Assembly: GCA_900551135.1 (NCBI GenBank)
Contig: URUX01000001.1
Coordinates: 1-47,298 of the forward strand
DNA from: an uncultured Clostridium sp.
GTDB lineage: Bacteria; Bacillota; Clostridia; Lachnospirales; Lachnospiraceae
Direction: 5' to 3'
Length of the DNA stretch: 47,298 nt
The position numbers and the translations under genes are program-made. This document shows positions 8,504 to 17,313 of this stretch, piece after piece (the first letter of the stretch is position 1; each line of letters opens with the position of its first letter). The notes beneath the pieces were generated by a model. The model was not told the DNA's origin, ran no database searches, and saw only the letters and a list, made by a program, of their open reading frames with translations.

Positions 8504-8950
8504 TTGAACAGATTTGCGATTGATTTTTTTAAATGCGGCATAGCCGGCTGGTGTCTGGAAGTGATTTTTACCTCAGCAGAGTCCGTCATAGCCGGAGACT
8601 GGCGGCTTATGGGGCATACGTCCCTGTTAATGTTTCCGATTTATGGTATGGGGGCGCTATTAGGGCCTATTGGACGTCAGGTAGATTTGTGGATTGGAGA
8701 CGGAAGCAGCGGAGCAGGGACAGAACTGAATCCGGCCGATCAGGCTGTCCGCCATGGTATGCTGTATATGGTGCTGATTTTTATCGGAGAATATGTGTCG
8801 GGACTGTTTTTGAGGGGACGGGGAATGTGTCCATGGGATTATACCGGATGCAGATCCAGCGTAAACGGCCTGATCCGCCTTGATTTTGCACCATTCTGGT
8901 TTCTGACAGGGCTGCTTTTTGAGCAAATCACAGGTGTCCAGAAGAGATAG
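8504..8950 (+). CDS. Putative ABC-transporter type IV family membrane protein (PF06541-like)
   Basis: A protein of about 148 residues with four or so hydrophobic segments. The motifs FPIYGMGALL, RGRGMCPWDYTG and LIRLDFAPFW match the conserved pattern PIYGxG...WDYS...GxICL of the PF06541 family of Firmicutes membrane proteins, whose molecular role is unknown. I prefer TTG 8504 because it has AGGGAG seven bases upstream; an in-frame ATG at 8477 would extend the protein by nine residues without a good binding site. The stop codon directly abuts the dispersed repeat at 8951-9028. Confidence 0.75.
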   Translation: MNRFAIDFFKCGIAGWCLEVIFTSAESVIAGDWRLMGHTSLLMFPIYGMGALLGPIGRQVDLWIGDGSSGAGTELNPADQAVRHGMLYMVLIFIGEYVSGLFLRGRGMCPWDYTGCRSSVNGLIRLDFAPFWFLTGLLFEQITGVQKR

Positions 8951-9028
8951 CAGCCGTTTGGCCAGGTATTTTCTTGCCTGCTTTCAACGCTTTTTTCGGT
9001 CTGAATCTTCCCATGGCTGGATGGTTAC
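8951..9028 (-). repeat. Dispersed palindromic element, copy A (78 bp)
   Basis: Read on the minus strand, this intergenic segment contains GAAGATTCAGACCGAAAAA, GCGTTGAAAGC and GGCAAGAAAAT, the same ordered blocks as the copy at 35561-35709, and starts GTAACCATCCAGCCATG. The ends are more degenerate than in copies B and D. It lies between the stop codon of the PF06541-like gene and the plsC promoter. Confidence 0.75.
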
Positions 9029-9053
9029 AAGAAGTAAAATTTGTGTCATGTAC

Positions 9054-9082
9054 TTGTATTTGCTTCGGGGATTTTATATAAT
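9054..9082 (+). promoter_or_regulatory. Promoter of the plsC-pheA-DUF815-ppx-ppk operon
   Basis: TTGTAT (9054-9059), a 17-bp spacer and TATAAT (9077-9082). A leader hairpin follows (AAGGCCGT 9097-9104 with ACGGCCTT 9118-9125), ending 11 bases before the plsC binding site; it is followed by A residues, not T, so it does not look like a terminator. Confidence 0.6.
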
Positions 9083-9150
9083 AAAGTGGCAAAGTGAAGG
9101 CCGTACAGAGAGTGAGGACGGCCTTAAAAAATCCCCGGAGGACGCAGTTT

Positions 9151-9888
9151 ATGATACGTATTTTATTAGTAGCCATTATCTTATTTTCTTTTTTAGTCTT
9201 AAGTATTCCCATTCTGATTTATGAACATTTTCTGGGAAAGAAAAATCCGGATAAAAGAAACCGCCAGAGCCTTAAGATTGTCCAGTTTATGTTCCGCTTT
9301 ATTTTAAAAATAAGCGGAGTTTCTTATACAGTAGAAGGGCTGGAAAACATCCCGAAGGATACGGCTGTTCTGTATGTAGGAAACCACAGAAGCTATTTTG
9401 ATATTCTGCTGGGCTACGTTACAGTCCCTGGACTGATGGGATTTGTAGCCAAAAAAGAGATGCTGAGATACCCGTCTTTAAGAGACTGGATGCGAAATGT
9501 AAACTGTCTGTTTTTAGACAGGGAAAATATTAAAGAGGGGTTAAAGACTATCCTGAAAGGAATTGAACAGGTAAAAAGCGGAATTTCCGTCTGGATTTTC
9601 CCGGAAGGAACCCGCAACCGCAATGAGGATCGCAAGGATCTGCTGCCATTTAAAGAGGGAAGCCTGAAAATCGCAGAAAAAAGCGGCTGCCCGGTAATTC
9701 CGGTAGCTATGACAGGAACAGCAGATATTTTTGAAAAGCATATGCCGTTTATCCGGTCATCGAAGGTTACGGTTCGATATGGAAAGCCGATTTATCTAAA
9801 GCAGCTTCCGCCGGAACAGAAAAAATTTTCAGGAGCCTATACCCGTGATGTAATAATCGGGATGTTGAAAGAGATGGAGCAGGAATAG
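9151..9888 (+). CDS. plsC: 1-acyl-sn-glycerol-3-phosphate acyltransferase family protein
   Basis: A 245-residue membrane-associated acyltransferase that adds the second acyl chain to lysophosphatidic acid. One N-terminal hydrophobic helix (about residues 3-25) anchors it. The acyltransferase motifs are present: NHRSYFD (the HX4D catalytic motif), FVAKKEMLRYP, FPEGTRNR and VIPVAMTG. I chose ATG 9151 because GGAGGA stands eight bases upstream; the frame remains open to 9094 but those codons cover the leader hairpin. First gene of a five-gene operon; pheA starts two bases after its stop. Confidence 0.9.
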   Translation: MIRILLVAIILFSFLVLSIPILIYEHFLGKKNPDKRNRQSLKIVQFMFRFILKISGVSYTVEGLENIPKDTAVLYVGNHRSYFDILLGYVTVPGLMGFVAKKEMLRYPSLRDWMRNVNCLFLDRENIKEGLKTILKGIEQVKSGISVWIFPEGTRNRNEDRKDLLPFKEGSLKIAEKSGCPVIPVAMTGTADIFEKHMPFIRSSKVTVRYGKPIYLKQLPPEQKKFSGAYTRDVIIGMLKEMEQE

Positions 9889-9890
9889 AC

Positions 9891-11027
9891 ATGCAGAGTT
9901 TGGATTTACAGGAGATTAGGGGAAAGTTAGATCAGATTGACAAAACCATTACAGAACTGTTTGAAGAGAGAATGAAACTGTGTGCAGATGTGGCAGCCTT
10001 TAAGATTGAAACGGGAAAAGCCGTTTATGATGGAGCCAGGGAACAGGAAAAGCTAAAGAAAGTCCGGGAACTGGCCCATGGTGAGTTTAACGGACAGGCT
10101 GTTGCGGAACTGTTTTCCCAGATTATGACCATTAGCCGCAGATACCAGTACCAGCTTCTGGCAGAACACGGCAAGGTTCCGCCTTCTGGATTTGAACCAG
10201 TTGAACAATTGAACAAAGACCATGTCCGGGTAGTATATCAGGGAGTAGAAGGAGCCTACAGCCATGAGGCTGCGACGCGGTATTTTGGAGAAGACGTCCA
10301 GGCTTACCATGTCCCTTCCTGGGAAGAAGCCATGGAGGAAGTGAGTCAGAAACAGGCAGATTATGCAGTCCTTCCCATTGAAAATTCTTCTGCAGGAGCA
10401 GTAAGCGGTATTTATGATCTGCTGGTGAAATATAATAATTACATAGTGGGAGAAGTATTTCTGGATGTTAATCATGCGTTGTTAGGACTCCCGGGAGCCG
10501 CATTAGAAGAAATCAAAACCGTTTATTCCCATCCCCAGGCATTGATGCAGAGTTCCGAGTATTTAAATGCCAATAAAAACTGGCGTCAGGTCAGCGTGGA
10601 AAATACGGCCATGGCGGCCAAAAAGGTTTTAGAAGACGGAGACAAAAGCCAGGCGGCAGTTGCCAGTGAAAATGCAGGAAGAATTTATGGTCTTACTCCG
10701 TTAAAGACCAGCATTAACCATAATAAATGCAATACCACAAGATTTATTGTGGTGACGAACCGTCCGATTTACCAGACTGGAGCCAGAAAGGTCAGCATTT
10801 GTTTTGAACTGCCTCATAAAAGCGGTACCCTTTACAATATGCTGGGTAATTTTATTTTCAACCATGTAAATATGGTAATGATTGAATCCAGGCCTATATT
10901 GGGGAGAAATTGGGAATATCGGTTTTTTGTGGATATCGAAGGCAGCTTAAGCGACAGTCCGGTTCAAAACGCATTGCTGGGGATCGCCCAGGAAGCGGTG
11001 GGAATGCGTATTTTAGGAAATTACTGA
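9891..11027 (+). CDS. pheA: Bifunctional chorismate mutase / prephenate dehydratase
   Basis: A 378-residue enzyme for phenylalanine synthesis that turns chorismate into prephenate and then phenylpyruvate. Domains in order: chorismate mutase of the AroQ type (about residues 1-90, EIRGKLDQIDKTITELFEER), prephenate dehydratase (about 108-285, starting RVVYQGVEGAYSHEAA and holding the NTTRFIVV motif with the catalytic Thr-Arg-Phe), and a C-terminal ACT domain (about 296-375, with KSGTLYNML and IESRPI). The ESRP motif in the ACT domain is the usual phenylalanine feedback site. It starts two bases after plsC, so translation is likely coupled. Confidence 0.95.
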   Translation: MQSLDLQEIRGKLDQIDKTITELFEERMKLCADVAAFKIETGKAVYDGAREQEKLKKVRELAHGEFNGQAVAELFSQIMTISRRYQYQLLAEHGKVPPSGFEPVEQLNKDHVRVVYQGVEGAYSHEAATRYFGEDVQAYHVPSWEEAMEEVSQKQADYAVLPIENSSAGAVSGIYDLLVKYNNYIVGEVFLDVNHALLGLPGAALEEIKTVYSHPQALMQSSEYLNANKNWRQVSVENTAMAAKKVLEDGDKSQAAVASENAGRIYGLTPLKTSINHNKCNTTRFIVVTNRPIYQTGARKVSICFELPHKSGTLYNMLGNFIFNHVNMVMIESRPILGRNWEYRFFVDIEGSLSDSPVQNALLGIAQEAVGMRILGNY

Positions 11028-11046
11028 TATAGATAGAGGGAAGAAT

Positions 11047-12327
11047 ATGGATACTTCAAAATTTGTACTGTATAGAAATTTGGAACATCAGGAATTATTT
11101 GACTCCATGGCAATGCTGCTGGATGAAGAAGAGCCGGCTGCAATGGACGGCTTCGCCTGTGCCAGCTGTTTACTGGAACTGGCTGCTAAATATGGTTTTG
11201 AAGGAAATCTGTGGCACTGTTTTCTGGCATATTGTCTGGCAACCCACGAAAATGCTTACAGTACAGCCTGTGAGATAGTAGGCCCGGTTCATGGTACAAT
11301 TAATGAATTGGCAGCCCATGATTTCTCCATGATGAAGGAATTATTTGATAAGGATACAACGCTTCTGTCCGGCGGAATTTGGGGGTATTTATCTGACTTC
11401 CATGCAGCGGAGAGGACGGGAAAGGTCTTTAACCGGCGGATTCGTGACAGGATTATAACACTGGCAAAGGAACTGGAAGCAGCCGCTGACACCAAAGAGT
11501 TTCAGAGGCTGGTTACAGAATTTTACAAAGAGTTTGGCGTGGGACGGTTTGGCCTGAACAAAGCATTCCGCATTGAAGAACGCGGTACAGAAGCCGGACA
11601 GGGAAACACATGGATTGAGCCCATTACCAGCATCGATCATGTATATTTAGATGATCTGGTAGGTTATGAGATTCAGAAAGAAAAGCTGATTGCCAATACA
11701 GAAGCGTTTATTGAAGGAAAAGAGGCTAATAATGTGCTTCTGTACGGAGATGCAGGCACTGGCAAATCGTCCAGCGTCAAAGCTATTTTAAATCAGTATT
11801 ACGGCAGGGGACTGCGTATTATAGAGGTCTATAAGCATCAGTTCCGCTGTTTGTCCAGCGTACTGGAAGAGATTAAAGATAGAAATTACAAATTCATTAT
11901 TTATATGGATGATTTATCCTTTGAGGATTTTGAAATCGAGTACAAATATTTGAAAGCGATTATTGAAGGCGGACTGGGCAAAAAGCCGTCCAACGTGCTG
12001 ATTTACGCTACCTCCAACCGCCGCCATTTAATTCGGGAGAAGTTCAGCGACAAGAAGGAGATTCTGGATGATCTTCACGGAAATGATACGGTTCAGGAAA
12101 AACTGTCTCTGGTTTCCCGGTTTGGGGTGACGATTTATTTTGGAGCCCCGGACAAGCTGGAATTCCAGAATATTGTAAAGGTTCTGGCAGAGCGTTACGA
12201 TTTACATATTCCGGAAGAAGAACTTTATGCAGAAGCAAACAAATGGGAACTGTACCACGGCGGTTTTTCCGGACGGACAGCCACCCAGTTTATTACTCAT
12301 CTGTTAGGAAAACAGTCAAAAGAGTAA
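11047..12327 (+). CDS. DUF815 family P-loop ATPase
   Basis: A 426-residue AAA-type ATPase of the DUF815 family (PF05673). The N-terminal 190 residues are helical and not recognisable. The ATPase part begins DHVYLDDLVGYEIQKEKL, followed by Walker A GDAGTGKSS (about residues 234-242), Walker B FIIYMDDLSFE, and the sensor segment VLIYATSNRRHLI. Members of the family are widespread in bacteria but their target is not established. Its place between pheA and ppx in a tight operon gives no clear hint; an unfoldase or loader role is only a guess. Confidence 0.88.
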   Translation: MDTSKFVLYRNLEHQELFDSMAMLLDEEEPAAMDGFACASCLLELAAKYGFEGNLWHCFLAYCLATHENAYSTACEIVGPVHGTINELAAHDFSMMKELFDKDTTLLSGGIWGYLSDFHAAERTGKVFNRRIRDRIITLAKELEAAADTKEFQRLVTEFYKEFGVGRFGLNKAFRIEERGTEAGQGNTWIEPITSIDHVYLDDLVGYEIQKEKLIANTEAFIEGKEANNVLLYGDAGTGKSSSVKAILNQYYGRGLRIIEVYKHQFRCLSSVLEEIKDRNYKFIIYMDDLSFEDFEIEYKYLKAIIEGGLGKKPSNVLIYATSNRRHLIREKFSDKKEILDDLHGNDTVQEKLSLVSRFGVTIYFGAPDKLEFQNIVKVLAERYDLHIPEEELYAEANKWELYHGGFSGRTATQFITHLLGKQSKE

Positions 12328-12339
12328 GGAGGAGGATCT

Positions 12340-13908
12340 ATGGCAGCGATACAGACATTTGCAGCAATTGATATAGGCTCCTTTGAGATGGAACTGAGTA
12401 TTTACGAAATATCCCCTAAAAACGGTGTCTGCGCCATTGACAGAGTCCGGCACAGAATTGCCCTGGGACGGGACGTTTACAAGGATGGAAAAATCAGTTA
12501 CGAATCCATTGATGAGATGTGCCGGGTTCTGGAAGACTTTTCCCGGATTATGAAGGGCTACAGGGTTCAGGCATACCGGGCCTATGCCACCAGCGCCCTT
12601 CGCGAGGCAGAGAACAATCAGATTATACTGGATCATATAAAAGTCCGGACTGATTTGGATGTGAAAATCATCAGTAATTCAGAGCAGCGCTTTATCAGTT
12701 ACAAGGCGATCGCTGTAAAAGATGTGGAATTTAATAAGATCATTCAAAAAGGAACGGTAATTGTGGATATTGGATTTGGCAGTATCCAGCTGACTCTTTT
12801 TGACAAAGATACTCTGGTTACGACGCAGAATCTTCCTTTGGGCGGACTCCGGGTGCGGGAACTGTTGTCAGGGGTTCAGGCGAATATGGAATTAACGATG
12901 GAGTTAATCGGAGAGATTGTAGAAAATGAACTGTTTACCTTCCGCAAGATCCATTTAAAAGACAGAGAGATTAAAAATATTATCGGAATTGGACGCAATA
13001 CGGGATATCTGTTTCGGGATCCGGCAAGAGGCACTATGCCGGATCGCATTACAACAGAACAGGCCCGGACTTATTATCAGGAACTGGTTCACATTGGAAT
13101 GGATGCAGCCGCAGACAAATTTGGTGTAAACGAGGATTTTGCCAAGTTTTTACTGCCAAGTGCAGCGATTTATAAAAGCCTCTATGATATGACGGGAGCG
13201 GAGATGATCTGGCTTCCCGGAAGCAGTATGTGCGACGGAATTGCAGCAGATTATGCAGAAAAGAGCCGTCTGGTAAAGTTCAACCACGATTTTGAACGGG
13301 ACATTGTTATAGAAGCCCGCAATCTGGCAAAGAGGTACAAGTGCCACAGCAGCCATAATCAGGCACTGGAGGATTACGCTCTGGGAATTTTTGACGTTAC
13401 CAGACGGTATCACGGAATGGGAAAAAAAGAGCGCCTGCTGCTGCAGATTTCTGTTCTGCTGCACGCCTGCGGAAAATTTATCAGTATGAAAAATGCCAAT
13501 GAATGTGCATACAATATTATTATGTCTACAGAAATCATTGGTCTGAGCCATTTGGAACGGGAGATTGTAGCCAATGTGGTCCGTTACAATATCCGTGATT
13601 TTGAGTATGACAAAGTACATCTGGAACTGGGAGCATTTCAAAGCGGCCTGACAGATGTGGATGTAAAGAAAGTTACGGTTCTGATTGGAAAACTGACTGG
13701 TATTTTAAGACTGGCCAATTCCATGGACAGAAGCCATAAGCAGAAGCTGACTGGATGCAGGATGATTCTGAAAGATCGGAAACTAATCATTACTACAGAC
13801 TATGAAGGAGACATAACCTTAGAGCGAGTGTCTTTTGAACAGAAGGCAGATTTTTTTGAGGAAATCTATGGAATTCGCCCGATTTTGAGGCAGAAAAGGA
13901 AAGGATAA
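12340..13908 (+). CDS. ppx: Exopolyphosphatase / Ppx-GppA phosphatase family protein
   Basis: A 522-residue member of the ASKHA-fold Ppx/GppA family that removes terminal phosphates from polyphosphate or acts on pppGpp. The N-terminal phosphate-binding loop is seen as AAIDIGSFEMELSIYEI, the second nucleotide motif as VIVDIGFGSIQLTLF, and LPLGGLRVRELL follows. The C-terminal part (about residues 330-500) is the HD-like domain, but the metal motif reads LLHACGKFIS, with Ala where HD proteins have Asp, so a metal-dependent HD hydrolase activity is unlikely. It ends two bases before ppk, which supports the polyphosphate role. Confidence 0.88.
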   Translation: MAAIQTFAAIDIGSFEMELSIYEISPKNGVCAIDRVRHRIALGRDVYKDGKISYESIDEMCRVLEDFSRIMKGYRVQAYRAYATSALREAENNQIILDHIKVRTDLDVKIISNSEQRFISYKAIAVKDVEFNKIIQKGTVIVDIGFGSIQLTLFDKDTLVTTQNLPLGGLRVRELLSGVQANMELTMELIGEIVENELFTFRKIHLKDREIKNIIGIGRNTGYLFRDPARGTMPDRITTEQARTYYQELVHIGMDAAADKFGVNEDFAKFLLPSAAIYKSLYDMTGAEMIWLPGSSMCDGIAADYAEKSRLVKFNHDFERDIVIEARNLAKRYKCHSSHNQALEDYALGIFDVTRRYHGMGKKERLLLQISVLLHACGKFISMKNANECAYNIIMSTEIIGLSHLEREIVANVVRYNIRDFEYDKVHLELGAFQSGLTDVDVKKVTVLIGKLTGILRLANSMDRSHKQKLTGCRMILKDRKLIITTDYEGDITLERVSFEQKADFFEEIYGIRPILRQKRKG

Positions 13909-13910
13909 GT

Positions 13911-16070
13911 ATGGAAGCGCAGGAAAAAAAGGATTTTTTAAATCCCCAAAACTATGTCAACCGAGAACTGAGCTGGATAGAATTTAATTATCGGGTGCTC
14001 AGCGAAGCCAGGGATAAAAGTCTTCCCCTGTTTGAACGCCTGAAATTTTTAAGCATTACTTCTTCCAACTTAGACGAGTTTTTTATGGTCCGGGTTGCGT
14101 CTTTAAAGGATCTGGTTCATGCCAATTACAGCAAACCGGACATTGCGGGAATGACTCCTGGAGAGCAGTTGGAAAAAATCAGCAGGAAAGCCCACGAACT
14201 GGTTAATGTCCAGTATTCTACCTATAACCGTTCCATTCTTCCGGCGCTGCACCAGAACGGCCTCAATGTATTAGACGGTTATGAGGATCTGACACCCGGA
14301 CAGGAAGCGTATGCGGATCAGTATTTTAAGGAAAATGTATATCCGGTACTGACGCCTATGGCAGTAGACTCTTCCCGTCCATTTCCGCTGGTACACAACA
14401 AATCGTTAAACATTGCGGCTCTCTTAAAAAAGAAAAAGGGCGGAAAAGAACTGGAATTTGCCATGGTTCAGGTGCCCTCTGTTCTTCCGAGAATCGTGGA
14501 ACTGCCGGTGACGGTGGCAGAGGATGGAAAAGAAATCCACAATGTTATTCTTCTGGAAGAGATTATTGAAAAAAACATGCAGTCTCTGTTTTTAAATTAT
14601 GATATTATTACGGCTCATCCATTCCGGATTATGCGAAACGCAGATCTGACCATTGATGAAGAAGAGGCCGTGGATTTGCTGGAAGAAATCCAGAAACAGT
14701 TAAAACGCCGTCAGTGGGGAGAGGTAATCCGTCTGGAGATCGAAGAGAAGATGGATAAACGGCTGTTAAAGATTCTGAAAAAAGAACTGGCAGTCAGCAG
14801 CGAAGATATTTTTGAGATAAACGGGCCTCTGGATCTGACATTTCTGATGAAGATGTACGGAATGTCAGGCTTTGAACGGCTGAAAAATCCGTCGTATCAG
14901 CCCCAGCCAGTGCCGGAACTGATGAATGAAGAGGATATTTTCACGAATATCCGGAAAGGGGATATTCTTCTGCACCATCCTTACGAAACCTTCGATCCGG
15001 TGGTGAATTTTGTCCGGGCTGCGGCAAAAGATCCCAGTGTACTGGCCATTAAACAGACCCTGTACCGGGTCAGCGGCCATTCTCCCATTATTGCGGCTCT
15101 GGCAGAAGCAGCAGATAACGGCAAGCAGGTATCTGTACTGGTAGAACTAAAGGCAAGATTTGATGAGGAAAACAATATTATCTGGGCGAAAAAACTGGAA
15201 AAGGCAGGATGCCACGTTATATACGGTCTGGTGGGCTTAAAGACCCACAGCAAGATTACCCTGGTAGTTCGCAGGGAAGAAGACGGAATCCGCCGGTACG
15301 TCCATCTTGGAACGGGCAATTATAATGATTCTACGGCGAAACTGTATACAGACTGCGGTATCTTTACCTGCAATCCTCTGTATGGCGAAGATGCTACGGC
15401 TGTATTTAACATGCTGTCCGGATACTCCGAACCTCTTAGCTGGAATCGTCTGGCAGTAGCGCCTCTGTGGCTGAGGGACACGATGCTGCGTCGTATCCGG
15501 AGGGAACAGGAGAATGCGGAAAATGGCAAGAAAGCCCACATTATTGCCAAAATGAACTCGCTGTGTGATAAGGAAATTATTGCGGCGCTGTATGAGGCCA
15601 GCTGTGCAGGCGTTAAGATAGAACTGATTATCCGGGGAATCTGCTGTTTAAAAGCTGGAGTGACAGGACTTAGTGAAAATATTTCTGTTCGTTCTATTGT
15701 GGGAAATTTCCTGGAGCACAGCCGGATTTTCTATTTTGAGAACAACGGATCTCCCAAACTCTATATGGGAAGTGCAGACTGGATGCCTCGAAATTTAGAT
15801 AAACGTGTGGAAATTGTATTCCCTGTAGAGGCAGAACCGGTACGGGAAAAAGTGATGCATATTCTGGAAGTTCAGCTTGCCGATAATGTAAAAGCCCATA
15901 TCCTTCAGCCGGACGGCAGTTATGAAAAGCCGGACCGCAGAGGCAAAGGAAAGGTTAACTCCCAGGAACAGTTCTGTGAAGAAGCCATTCGCAGCGCAGA
16001 TTTAGAGAGAAAGAAAATCGATCCGGCAGAAAGAAGAACCTTTATCCCAATTGAAAGCCAGGAAGAATAA
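13911..16070 (+). CDS. ppk: Polyphosphate kinase 1
   Basis: A 719-residue enzyme that reversibly transfers the gamma-phosphate of ATP onto inorganic polyphosphate. The N-terminal domain begins YVNRELSWIEFNYRVL and TSSNLDEFFMVR. The kinase core has HHPYETFDPVVNFV, IKQTLYRVSG and LKTHSKITLVVRR, and the phosphorylated histidine lies in YVHLGTGNYND (about His465). The second phospholipase-D-like domain includes GSADWMPRNLDKRVE. Length fits the family (about 690-720). Last gene of the operon; the pairing with ppx gives synthesis and degradation of polyphosphate together. Confidence 0.96.
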   Translation: MEAQEKKDFLNPQNYVNRELSWIEFNYRVLSEARDKSLPLFERLKFLSITSSNLDEFFMVRVASLKDLVHANYSKPDIAGMTPGEQLEKISRKAHELVNVQYSTYNRSILPALHQNGLNVLDGYEDLTPGQEAYADQYFKENVYPVLTPMAVDSSRPFPLVHNKSLNIAALLKKKKGGKELEFAMVQVPSVLPRIVELPVTVAEDGKEIHNVILLEEIIEKNMQSLFLNYDIITAHPFRIMRNADLTIDEEEAVDLLEEIQKQLKRRQWGEVIRLEIEEKMDKRLLKILKKELAVSSEDIFEINGPLDLTFLMKMYGMSGFERLKNPSYQPQPVPELMNEEDIFTNIRKGDILLHHPYETFDPVVNFVRAAAKDPSVLAIKQTLYRVSGHSPIIAALAEAADNGKQVSVLVELKARFDEENNIIWAKKLEKAGCHVIYGLVGLKTHSKITLVVRREEDGIRRYVHLGTGNYNDSTAKLYTDCGIFTCNPLYGEDATAVFNMLSGYSEPLSWNRLAVAPLWLRDTMLRRIRREQENAENGKKAHIIAKMNSLCDKEIIAALYEASCAGVKIELIIRGICCLKAGVTGLSENISVRSIVGNFLEHSRIFYFENNGSPKLYMGSADWMPRNLDKRVEIVFPVEAEPVREKVMHILEVQLADNVKAHILQPDGSYEKPDRRGKGKVNSQEQFCEEAIRSADLERKKIDPAERRTFIPIESQEE

Positions 16071-16074
16071 TATG

Positions 16075-16150
16075 TAACAGTTCAGCCGTGCGGAGATTCT
16101 GACAGAAAAAACGCTGTAAGCGGGCAGGAAGATGCATGGCTGAACTGTTA
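16075..16150. repeat. Dispersed palindromic element, copy B (76 bp)
   Basis: The best-formed short copy. Its ends are TAACAGTTCAGCC (16075-16087) and GGCTGAACTGTTA (16138-16150), a perfect 13-bp inverted repeat that extends to 17 bp with one mismatch. The interior has GGAGATTCTGACAGAAAAA and GCGGGCAGGAAGATGC, related to blocks in copies A, C and D. It sits directly after ppk and before the terminator. No direct repeat is seen at its borders. Confidence 0.85.
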
Positions 16151-16153
16151 TAC

Positions 16154-16203
16154 AAAAACCGACCGCTCTGTACCTGTATCATCAGGCAGAACGATCGGTT
16201 TTT
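16154..16203. terminator. Bidirectional terminator between ppk and the PLC-like gene
   Basis: Imperfect inverted repeat: AAAAACCGACCG...CTCTG (from 16154) and CAGAACGATCGGTTTTT (to 16203). Runs of A and T at the two ends allow termination in both directions between the convergent genes. Confidence 0.85.
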
Positions 16204-16214
16204 GCAATCTCTGA

Positions 16215-17195
16215 TTAGTCTCCTACGGGAAGTCCGCTGTGATAGGAATAATCCCCTAATTCATCCAGTAAAAATTCATAAGAAGACGGGTTGGTCAGCC
16301 GTCCGCCATTCAGCAGTTCATCAATGAGAGAGTAAATGACGCCGCATTTGGTAAGGGCTCTGTGAAACAGATCCGGAAAAGAGGCGGTAGAAGCCATCTG
16401 CTGGTTCCATGGATTGCACCAGACTTCGTGGTTGGAGTTTAAGCTTTTTTTGGGAGAAGCAACCTTGTCCGTTACAATTTTAGTAGAGGCAAGGGGATGC
16501 TTTAAAAACAGGGACTCCACAAATTCAATGCCAGCCTGCTTTTTACCGGATTTATCTGCCAGAGTACGGCAGCCGAAACGCATGGCCAGAATGGAGCGCT
16601 GAACCAGCCTTGGGGTTACGCGGAAATTATTTTTGTAGGTAATGGGGTAGTAGGTTTCGTTAATACACTGAGCCAAAAACCGGGAAATAAACTGGGTCTC
16701 AAAACCGTTTAGACAAATAGTAGCGGCCTGATTAAACTGAGAGGGCAGTTTATGCTTGTACTTATACAGCAAAAGGGCATCGATGTCATTTTCCAGAAGT
16801 GCATGAAGCCCGTGATGGTGGGAAGTAGGATTGGCGACATCATAGCCGATACGTCCATAAACAAAGGGATGGCAGGTATAGTCACCGATATAGTGCCCCA
16901 GATAACCGCAGAAATAAGCCAAAGCCCGTTCCCGCTGCTGTTTGGATTCGATTTTTGCAATGTTGTTCAGGCAGCAGCGGAAAAACTGACTGACATGGTG
17001 TTCATGCATATAGGAGCCGACATTCCGGTAATCTCTATGGCGCAGAATAGGCAGATTATAGAAAAACATATCTGGCCCCTGAAGTCCCAGCTGGTAGAGC
17101 CAGCGGTATTTGGCAATAATAAATTTTAACGGGCCAGAAGGCATATTGTTGTAAGCCTTCATGCCCAGAATATAATGTGTAGTAAAACCAGGCAT
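16215..17195 (-). CDS. Zinc-dependent phospholipase C domain protein
   Basis: A 326-residue protein of the Zn_dep_PLPC type (PF00882). It starts MPGFTTHYILGMKAYN, has GPDMFFY, YMHEHH, YFCGYLGHYIGDYTCHPFVY and SHHHGLHALLENDID, giving the series of His and Asp residues that bind zinc in phospholipase C and S1/P1-like folds. There is no signal peptide, so it is probably cytoplasmic and is not a toxin; related proteins are common in Clostridia with unknown substrates. I chose ATG 17195 because AAAGGAG lies eight bases upstream; a TTG two codons earlier is possible. Confidence 0.85.
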   Translation of the reverse strand: MPGFTTHYILGMKAYNNMPSGPLKFIIAKYRWLYQLGLQGPDMFFYNLPILRHRDYRNVGSYMHEHHVSQFFRCCLNNIAKIESKQQRERALAYFCGYLGHYIGDYTCHPFVYGRIGYDVANPTSHHHGLHALLENDIDALLLYKYKHKLPSQFNQAATICLNGFETQFISRFLAQCINETYYPITYKNNFRVTPRLVQRSILAMRFGCRTLADKSGKKQAGIEFVESLFLKHPLASTKIVTDKVASPKKSLNSNHEVWCNPWNQQMASTASFPDLFHRALTKCGVIYSLIDELLNGGRLTNPSSYEFLLDELGDYSYHSGLPVGD

Positions 17196-17224
17196 AATCA
17201 AGACTCCTTTCTTTTTCTAATATT

Positions 17225-17252
17225 CTATCACAAAAATGAGGAATTGTGATAG
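17225..17252. promoter_or_regulatory. Perfect 9-bp dyad between divergent genes
   Basis: CTATCACAA (17225-17233) and TTGTGATAG (17244-17252) with a 10-base centre, midway between the divergent PLC-like and symporter genes. It could be an operator. The half-sites face outward relative to a Crp site, so this is not a Crp box. Confidence 0.45.
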
Positions 17253-17313
17253 TGGTTTTGGGCATAAATTCTTCTGGAAAAGAATAGAAAATAGAAAAAG
17301 ACAGGGGGCAGAT

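Noticed and set aside
8919..9224. Open frames of 94-101 codons on both strands over 8919-9224
   Set aside because: They run through repeat copy A, the plsC promoter and the leader hairpin. No ribosome binding site or family similarity was seen; the frames come from the repeat sequence.
16136..16327. 63-codon frame behind ppk
   Set aside because: It covers the end of repeat copy B, the terminator and the antisense end of the PLC-like gene, without a binding site.
16215..17195. Secreted clostridial alpha-toxin type phospholipase C
   Set aside because: There is no signal peptide and no C-terminal membrane-binding C2-like domain; only the zinc-binding fold is shared.
17225..17252. Crp-like site suggested by TCACA and TGTGA
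   Set aside because: The half-sites are in the reverse order compared with a Crp box (TGTGA-N6-TCACA) and the spacing differs.
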